Assembly (NCBI GenBank): GCA_036504215.1
Contig: DASXVO010000086.1
Coordinates: 1-64,000, forward strand
Source: Vicinamibacterales bacterium
GTDB lineage: Bacteria > Acidobacteriota > Vicinamibacteria > Vicinamibacterales > Fen-181
Reading direction: 5' to 3'
DNA: 64,000 bases
Made by a program: the position numbers and the translations under genes. Positions 58,084 through 64,000 of the stretch are shown here, in pieces (position 1 is the first letter of the stretch; every line of letters starts with the position of its first letter). Under the pieces are notes generated by a model. That model ran no database searches, had not been told where the DNA came from, and saw only the letters and a list, made by a program, of their open reading frames with translations.

Positions 58084-59688
58084 ATGCTCCCAGTGAGTCC
58101 TCGCTCTCGACTGCCGCTCCTGTCCGCGTTCGTCGTCGGGGTCGGCCTCGCCGCGCTCGTCGCACAGGCTCCTCCGCGACCGATCGCCTCCACCTGGGCG
58201 CGCGGCATCGAGGGCCAGCGCAGGGCCGACCTGGGAAACGGCGCGTATCTCAATCCGATCTTCGCCGGTGACCATCCCGACCCCACGATTCTCAAGGACG
58301 GCATCGACTACTACGTCACCTTCTCGTCGTTCGACGCCTACCCCGGCCTCGTCATCTGGCACTCGCGCGATCTCGTCAACTGGGAGCCGATTGGCCCCAG
58401 CCTGTTCAGGAACGTCGGCTCGGTGTGGGCACCGGATCTCGTCAAGCACAAGGGGCGCTACTACATCTATTTCCCGGGCCAGAAACGAACGGAAGGTGGC
58501 CAATCGTCGAACTACGTGATCTGGGCTGACGACATCCGAGGGCCATGGAGCGATCCCATCGACCTCAAGGTCGGTCGGATCGACCCCGGGCACGCCGTTG
58601 GACCCGACGGGCGCCGGTATCTCTTCCTGAGCGGCGGCTACAGGGTCACGCTGTCAGACGATGGCCTGGCGGCCACGAGCCCGCTGAAGAAGGTGTACGA
58701 CGGCTGGCGATACCCCGAGGACTGGGTCGTCGAGGGCTTCGCCCAGGAAGGTCCGAAGATCCTGAGGCGCGGGGACTACTACTACATGGTCCTCGCCGAA
58801 GGCGGCACGGCCGGCCCGCCGACGAGCCACATGGTGGTGGCGGCGCGGTCGAAATCGATCGAAGGCCCCTGGGAGAACTCGCCATTCAACGCGATCGTGC
58901 GGACCAGGTCGGCCGATGAGCGCTGGTGGTCCAAGGGACACGCCACGCTCGTCGAAGGCCCCGACAGCCGGTGGTACCTCGTCTACCACGCCTACGAGAA
59001 CGGATTCTACAACTTGGGACGCCAGACGCTGCTCGAACCGGTGGAATGGATGCCCGACGGCTGGTTCAGGGCTTCTGGAGCTGACGTGGCGGCTCCCATC
59101 GCCAAGCCGGCGGGTGCGGCTGTCCCACATGGCTTCGCCTTCTCCGACGACTTCACTCGAAACAAGATGGGCGTGCAGTGGAGCTTCTACAAGGGCACCG
59201 ACACCGACCGTGACCGCTATCGATACGAGAACGGAAGCCTCGTGCTGAAGGCCAAGGGCGCCACGCCCGCCGACAGTTCGCCGCTCTGGTTCGTGTGCGG
59301 GGATCACGCCTATGAGGTGGAGGTCGAAATCGACATCGACGCGGGCGCGACGGCTGGTCTGATCCTGTTCTACAACAGCCGTCTGTACGCCGGCCTCGGG
59401 TTCTCGGATTCAAGCCTCGTCATGCACCGCTACGGCACCGAGCGTGTGAGCGCCAAGCCAGCGCCGCTCGGGCGTCACGCGTTCATCCGCCTGCGGAACG
59501 ACAGGCACATCGTCACGATCCACACGAGCACCGATCGGAAGACCTGGCAGGAATTCGGGACGCGCATGGAAGTGTCGGGCTATCACCACAACGTCGCGTA
59601 CGACTTCCTGAGTCTGCGCCCCGCCCTCTACGCGGCTGGCGCCGGCGAGGTGCGCTTTCGCAACTTTCGCTACCGGGCGCTCGAATAG
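58084..59688 (+). CDS. Secreted GH43 family glycoside hydrolase
   Basis: A 534-residue five-bladed-propeller enzyme after a signal peptide (RLPLLSAFVVGVGLAALVAQ). The catalytic base is D66 in GDHPDPTI; SVWAPDLV and GRIDPGHAVGPDG fit the middle blades; the acid is probably E222 in AQEGPKI. The C-terminal ~190 residues form a beta-sandwich of the GH43 C2/DUF1349 kind. GH43 enzymes remove arabinose, xylose or galactose from hemicelluloses and pectic side chains. No strong ribosome-binding site precedes ATG 58084. Confidence 0.9.
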   Translation: MLPVSPRSRLPLLSAFVVGVGLAALVAQAPPRPIASTWARGIEGQRRADLGNGAYLNPIFAGDHPDPTILKDGIDYYVTFSSFDAYPGLVIWHSRDLVNWEPIGPSLFRNVGSVWAPDLVKHKGRYYIYFPGQKRTEGGQSSNYVIWADDIRGPWSDPIDLKVGRIDPGHAVGPDGRRYLFLSGGYRVTLSDDGLAATSPLKKVYDGWRYPEDWVVEGFAQEGPKILRRGDYYYMVLAEGGTAGPPTSHMVVAARSKSIEGPWENSPFNAIVRTRSADERWWSKGHATLVEGPDSRWYLVYHAYENGFYNLGRQTLLEPVEWMPDGWFRASGADVAAPIAKPAGAAVPHGFAFSDDFTRNKMGVQWSFYKGTDTDRDRYRYENGSLVLKAKGATPADSSPLWFVCGDHAYEVEVEIDIDAGATAGLILFYNSRLYAGLGFSDSSLVMHRYGTERVSAKPAPLGRHAFIRLRNDRHIVTIHTSTDRKTWQEFGTRMEVSGYHHNVAYDFLSLRPALYAAGAGEVRFRNFRYRALE

Positions 59689-59717
59689 CCACCGAGACAC
59701 GTGGCACCCGGTGTCTT

Positions 59718-60071
59718 TCACGCGTCAAGGAAGTCCTCGCGAACCGGCGTGAAGATGTCGATCAACACCACCTCCTCGTCGAGCATCGTTGCGCCGTGCT
59801 CGACGTTGGACGGGAAGTGCAGGACGTCCCCCGGACCGGCGATGCGCTCCTCGCGCCCGATGTAGAAGCGGACGCGCCCCTGTTCCACCAGGGTCATCTG
59901 TTCGTGCGGATGCGTGTGGACCGGTGTGACCACGTGCGGGTCGAACCGCAGGCGGCAAATCATCAGGTTGTCGCCGACCATCATTCGACGCTCGGCACCG
60001 ACAAGCGGCGACGCGACGGGAATGCTGGTCCAGGACGCGTGTTGATATCGCGGCGATTCGGTCTCGTTCAT
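59718..60071 (-). CDS. Small cupin-domain protein (117 aa)
   Basis: A single-domain cupin with the metal-binding motif HTHPHEQMTLVEQG and a second motif GDVLHFPSNVEHGA. Such proteins are sugar isomerases, dioxygenases or sensor-like binders; KdgF-type uronate converters have a similar size. AAGGAG seven bases before ATG 60071. It follows the large LamG gene by 27 bp on the same strand and is likely co-transcribed. Confidence 0.85.
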   Translation of the reverse strand: MNETESPRYQHASWTSIPVASPLVGAERRMMVGDNLMICRLRFDPHVVTPVHTHPHEQMTLVEQGRVRFYIGREERIAGPGDVLHFPSNVEHGATMLDEEVVLIDIFTPVREDFLDA

Positions 60072-60098
60072 CGATTCACTCCTTCGTCCTCACGATCG

Positions 60099-63000
60099 CT
60101 ACTCCCGGAATCGCACCACGTTGTTGCGGAGCGTCGTCTCGGGCGTCTTCCGCGGAGCCTCGATCGTCAGGCTGCCGCCCTTCCACGCCGAGCCGGCGGG
60201 CAGCGAGAGCGAGACGACCGCGGTCTTCGGCACGAGATCGACAGGCGCCCGCAGCACGGGCACGCTCGCGCTGGCGATGACGCGGCCGTCCCTGCCGCGG
60301 AGCACAAGCGTCGACGCGGGCGTGTCCACCGCCCCGAGGCTGTGGACAGTCACCTTCATCGTATGGCCCTCGACGCGCACGTCGGCGTCAGAGATTCCGA
60401 GATCCGGTCGCGACCAGTACGGCACGCCCTTCGTCACCAGGTTCAGCTCGATGATGGTCACCACCTTGGGCGGGAACACGATGTCGAGCCCGGACGACCG
60501 CTCGAACGCCACCGTCCGCGTCGTCTGCTCTCCGGCAATGGCCTCCCCGCTCTCCGCGCCCGTGCCCTGCGTCATCGACCAGATCCCGGGCTCGACGTCC
60601 CACCCTGTCATCCTCGCCTCGACGGGCGCCGAATCGAGATTGTAGGCGACGATGCGAAGGCGCGTGGGCGTGGGATCGCGAACCAGGATGGCCACGCGCT
60701 CAGCGGCATCGACGGGGGAGAAATCCCAGCTCACGGCGTGGCCCGGGTAGAACATGTTCCGCACGAGCGCAACGCCGCCGAGCCGCGACCGCTGGAGGTC
60801 CGCGTGGTCCACATTGACGCGGTCGATCCAGAGGCTGCCCTCGGTGTTGATGTACTCGCGAAGCGCAGCCGCTTCAGCCACGCGCGTGTAGAGCTCGGCC
60901 AGGTGCTGCCGGTCGCCGCTCACCTGCCATGCCTGGTGATGCAGGGCGTTCCCGCCGCGATCGGCGGGCCCTTCGACCAGCGCCAGCAGCTTCGGCCCCC
61001 ACTCCTGCCTCAGACCGGCAAGATCGAGCGCGTTCCCGCTGATGGCGGCCAGGTTCCGAGGCCCGCTCTCGAGCATCGGCTGCAGGTACTTCCGGTCGCC
61101 AGTCCACCGGTACACCGCCCAGAGCATCGGCCACGCACGATCAGACGGTTCGGGCAGGTCCTTGTCGGTGACGAAGTGAATCGTCGCGGGGAAGGAGGCG
61201 TGCCCGGCCGCATCCACCGTGCGATGCGCGAGCAGGCCGTCTGCGAGTTCGGTCACCCATTGGCGCACCCGCGGCGAACCATTGAAACTGGCCAGCAGCA
61301 AAGCGGGGTGCGTCACGAGATAGGAGTACGCCTTCGAGTAGCCCCACACGCTGTCCTCGGCGACCTTCGTCCCGCTGAAGTAGCACGACCTCACGTGGCG
61401 ATGGCCGGCCGCGTTCACGCCGGTCAGCTTCTCGACGGCCCTCGCCGTCTCCATCGCCCGTTCGAGCTGTCTCGGGCTCCCGTAGTCGAGCATCAGCGCC
61501 TGCCCGAGGACGGAGATGCCCTCCTCGTAGCTGTGCAGTTCGTCAGCCTGGATCGTGGCCAGTCCGTTGGTGAACATGCCTTGCGCGTAGAAGGCCTCCA
61601 TCTCGCGCAGCAGCGACTCCTTGACCTTCTCGGGCCGGCTGCCCATCAGCGCCGTCCCCGGCCACCAGTTCGTCAAGTCACCATCATCCGACAGGCCGCC
61701 GCCGAACTCGCCGTTGTCGATCTGTCGGTTGTCGATATACCAGTTGACGAATCGTCGGAGCGCACCGAGCGCCTCGACCTGGCGAAACGCCCACAGCGGC
61801 GCGCCAGCGGGCGGCTCTGCGAGCGTGACCGACGGACGCGGCTGTTCGCGGTTGTAGTCGGCCCAGTACTGCCGCCCCAGCTCGTGGTCCGGCTCGACTC
61901 GCAGCAGATCGGTGAGGTCGGTTTCGAACTGGGTGTAGAGGCTCAGGCGTCGGCTGTTCGGATGTTCCTCGACGATCTGCGCGTAATTGTCGCGGACCTG
62001 GGTGAAACGATCGAGGACGTGCTCGCGCGCCGCAGCCTGCCACTTCTTGAAGACGAGCCTGATCTCGGCGCCGTCGAGGGCCTCGGGGCCGAACTCCGCG
62101 CTGGATGCGGCGATGGTGATCCACAGGCTCTTGCCGTTCGGCAGGATGCGATCGCGCGTGTCGAGCCAGAGCGTGTGCGGCTCGCCCGGTTTCACCGAGA
62201 CGCTCACGTCCATCATCGTCCGGAGCGGCCAGATCGGATCGTGCACCTGCACGTGGATGGGAACGTACTGGCCGTGTGTCGGCTTCACGTTGAGCGCCGG
62301 CAGATCGATCGCGACACCGTCGAGCCCGGCCTGGATGCTCGTCCAGGTGTAGGAGAAGCCGCGCGGCGCCTGGCTGAGCGTGACGTCCCGGAAGTCGGCG
62401 GGGACAAGGACGTGGACGATCGGCAGACCGCGAGGCCCCGGCGCCCGCAGGGTCCGCGGCGCGCCTGCGGGCAGCGCGACGACCGTGCGCTGCTCGTCGG
62501 CGGGGAACCGGCCCGAGATGTAGTCCAGCAGCGGCTTCAGGCAGGGCTGGTCCGGCCCAGCCGACGCCTGCACCCGGTAGGTCAGCTTGGCGGTGCCCGC
62601 CGGCTCCGCGACATCCGCCACGTAGTAGGCGCCAAGCTCGCCGATCGGCGTCTCCTGCTCGACGTTGGTGAACCGCAGCGTCTGGCCGTGCACCGGCTGC
62701 GGCAGCCGGGTGGACGTGCGCTCCTGCCCCTTGGGCCGGTCGAACAGGTCTCTCGGGGCGACCGGCGTTTCCGCTGAATCGGCCGTCACGCTGAAGCGGC
62801 CAAACGCGGCGCCCGACACCTCGATCTGGTTCCAGGGCTCGGCCGGCATGACGAACCGAATCGATTTTCCAGACAGCGAATAGCAGTCCCAGTCCGGCAA
62901 CTGGAAGTAGTCGTTGCGGCCGGCCAGGCGCGATCGGTTGAAGACGCCCGGCCACGTGGTCTCGCGGATGCCGTCGGTTGCCTTCCACCACCAGCGCCTG

Positions 63001-63920
63001 ATGTCGTACACGTCGTGGATCTCGACCTTGCGAATGCTCGCGTGCCTGGTCGTGAGCGGCGCGGGGAACTCGCCCGTGCGATTCCAGCCATAGCGGTACC
63101 ACCATTCGCGCTGCCACTCGGGCGACTGCACATCGCGCTCGAGGGCCGGAATCGCGGTCGGTGCTTCGCCTCGTCCCAGCGACGACACGTTGTCATCCGA
63201 CAACATGCGGTCGTAGATGCGCAGTTCGTCGATGTCACCGCCGCGGACGAAGTTGTAGGCGCTCTGCACCTGCATCGGTCCGATGACGCGCGAGTGCGGT
63301 CCGAACTGGTCGAGGGCCGCGTCGAAGATCGCGACGCCGTCCTGCCGCGCAGCCAGCCGGCCGTCGACGTAGAAGCGGATGCCGCGGGTCTCGTCCCACG
63401 CGAGCGCGAAGTGGGTCCACTGGTCGGGTTTCGGGAACGCGGGCATGGCATAGCTCACGCGCGTGCGGGCCAGGCTCGCGTCCGTGACGAACGCATCGAA
63501 TCCGGGCTTGCCGTTGTAGTCGATCCGCAGGAAGACCATGTCCCAACTGGAGTGATCGGCGTACCCGACGCGGAAGATCGGGAATGGCGTCGGGCCCACC
63601 GGTTCGCGGGAGCGCCAGAAGAACGACACCGTCCCGCGCTGCGCGTAGACGTTGCCCGGCGCCCAGTAGGACAGTAACTGCGTGTGCGCACACCGCAGTC
63701 CCTGACCCTTCGCGCCGTCGTTGATCACGCTCACGCCGGCTTCGTAATTTGGCTCGGGCGTGCCGCCAGCCGAGACGTCGGCGGTCACCGCGTGGTCGCC
63801 CGACAGGTAGAACAGCAGGCCGGGCTCCTTGGTCGACTGCCCTCGAGCTGCCATCGCCAGCGTCAGCGCCAGAACGAAACACCCCAGCAGAAGTCCCCGC
63901 CGCCACGTTGCCGTATTCAT
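60099..63920 (-). CDS. Very large secreted LamG-domain protein, putative glycan-active enzyme (1273 aa)
   Basis: A signal peptide (MNTATWRRGLLLGCFVLALT) is followed by a LamG/concanavalin-like domain (about 30-250: ITHFALAWDETRGIRFYVDG-like strand, GDIDELRIYDRMLSDDNV). Residues about 270-650 are beta-rich (FAVWK-like and GLDGVAIDLPALNVKPTHGQ segments). From about 690 to 1050 the sequence is helical with FGGGLSDDGDLTNWWPG near residue 740, resembling six-hairpin (alpha/alpha)6 glycosidases. The last ~200 residues are again beta-sandwich. A catalytic pair was not identified. Likely acts on a plant or animal polysaccharide together with the GH2 and GH43 enzymes. Confidence 0.75.
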   Translation of the reverse strand: MNTATWRRGLLLGCFVLALTLAMAARGQSTKEPGLLFYLSGDHAVTADVSAGGTPEPNYEAGVSVINDGAKGQGLRCAHTQLLSYWAPGNVYAQRGTVSFFWRSREPVGPTPFPIFRVGYADHSSWDMVFLRIDYNGKPGFDAFVTDASLARTRVSYAMPAFPKPDQWTHFALAWDETRGIRFYVDGRLAARQDGVAIFDAALDQFGPHSRVIGPMQVQSAYNFVRGGDIDELRIYDRMLSDDNVSSLGRGEAPTAIPALERDVQSPEWQREWWYRYGWNRTGEFPAPLTTRHASIRKVEIHDVYDIRRWWWKATDGIRETTWPGVFNRSRLAGRNDYFQLPDWDCYSLSGKSIRFVMPAEPWNQIEVSGAAFGRFSVTADSAETPVAPRDLFDRPKGQERTSTRLPQPVHGQTLRFTNVEQETPIGELGAYYVADVAEPAGTAKLTYRVQASAGPDQPCLKPLLDYISGRFPADEQRTVVALPAGAPRTLRAPGPRGLPIVHVLVPADFRDVTLSQAPRGFSYTWTSIQAGLDGVAIDLPALNVKPTHGQYVPIHVQVHDPIWPLRTMMDVSVSVKPGEPHTLWLDTRDRILPNGKSLWITIAASSAEFGPEALDGAEIRLVFKKWQAAAREHVLDRFTQVRDNYAQIVEEHPNSRRLSLYTQFETDLTDLLRVEPDHELGRQYWADYNREQPRPSVTLAEPPAGAPLWAFRQVEALGALRRFVNWYIDNRQIDNGEFGGGLSDDGDLTNWWPGTALMGSRPEKVKESLLREMEAFYAQGMFTNGLATIQADELHSYEEGISVLGQALMLDYGSPRQLERAMETARAVEKLTGVNAAGHRHVRSCYFSGTKVAEDSVWGYSKAYSYLVTHPALLLASFNGSPRVRQWVTELADGLLAHRTVDAAGHASFPATIHFVTDKDLPEPSDRAWPMLWAVYRWTGDRKYLQPMLESGPRNLAAISGNALDLAGLRQEWGPKLLALVEGPADRGGNALHHQAWQVSGDRQHLAELYTRVAEAAALREYINTEGSLWIDRVNVDHADLQRSRLGGVALVRNMFYPGHAVSWDFSPVDAAERVAILVRDPTPTRLRIVAYNLDSAPVEARMTGWDVEPGIWSMTQGTGAESGEAIAGEQTTRTVAFERSSGLDIVFPPKVVTIIELNLVTKGVPYWSRPDLGISDADVRVEGHTMKVTVHSLGAVDTPASTLVLRGRDGRVIASASVPVLRAPVDLVPKTAVVSLSLPAGSAWKGGSLTIEAPRKTPETTLRNNVVRFRE

Positions 63921-64000
63921 CCGATTGCCTCGAGAAACACAGGGAACCGACGCGAGCTATCGCGCGCCCGGCACACTCAGCATCCGTTCCGGTGCCAGCG
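63921..64000. other. Upstream region of the LamG gene
   Basis: The final 80 bp are probably the leader of the LamG gene. No feature was recognised with confidence. Confidence 0.4.

Noticed and set aside
59796-62777. 993-codon plus-strand frame opposite the LamG gene
   Set aside because: It is the antisense shadow of a well-supported gene and crosses the cupin gene as well.

Overview
The window is about 64 kb of high-GC DNA, almost wall-to-wall with genes. It looks chromosomal and most resembles an acidobacterium, probably of the Vicinamibacteria/Luteitalea type. This is inferred from gene content: a carboxypeptidase-regulatory-domain TonB receptor, many TAT-exported carbohydrate enzymes, a tricorn-like protease, an S9 peptidase, a secreted creatininase and a DUF6807 protein. 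No rRNA, tRNA, CRISPR array, transposase or phage gene was found.

Left part (1-17.8 kb): glycan use. A minus-strand unit (Gfo/Idh/MocA oxidoreductase, DUF6807 protein, TonB-dependent receptor) occupies 50-5989. A LacI regulator and an alpha-galactosidase-like enzyme (9123 to 6228) diverge from an L-fucose operon: exported GH29 alpha-L-fucosidase, FucP symporter, FucI isomerase, and an unusual secreted fusion of a PHP-type domain to an alpha/beta hydrolase. The divergent region holds a perfect 14-bp LacI-type palindrome and a weaker copy 22 bp away, next to a plausible fucosidase promoter. A secreted TIM-barrel sugar epimerase-like protein and a small methyltransferase follow.

Centre (18-42.3 kb): two flavoproteins (COG2081 and COG2509 types) in tandem; a secreted protein of unknown function; a SNF2 helicase/SWIM zinc-finger pair convergent with an orphan SPPF DNA methyltransferase; a minus-strand unit of tricorn-like protease, ABC exporter with a C-terminal cyclic-nucleotide-binding domain, hexose-6-phosphate mutarotase-like protein and secreted SAM methyltransferase; then a plus-strand run of DJ-1/PfpI, a decayed TPR fragment, a small hypothetical, a GcvT-like protein, a creatininase and a two-domain PPK2 phosphotransferase; then RecQ and a metallo-beta-lactamase-fold hydrolase.

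Right part (42.4-64 kb): a secreted S9 peptidase with a TPR tail, an 834-bp non-coding stretch with strong RNA-like structure, an M24 aminopeptidase, a quinone oxidoreductase, a BNR-repeat/MoaD-like pair, a cupredoxin, an OB-fold lipoprotein, a DACNV/DisA_N-like protein, and a second glycan cluster (GH2 beta-galactosidase, GH43 enzyme, cupin and a 1273-residue LamG-containing secreted protein).

The two glycan clusters suggest degradation of fucosylated and galactosylated polysaccharide in the periplasm, with FucP importing fucose. Fuculokinase and fuculose-phosphate aldolase are not in the window. The least explained items are the PHP-hydrolase fusion, the structured minus-strand element at 46279-46434, the BNR/MoaD pair and the DACNV protein. 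All functional calls come from reading translated sequence and motifs; no database search was run.
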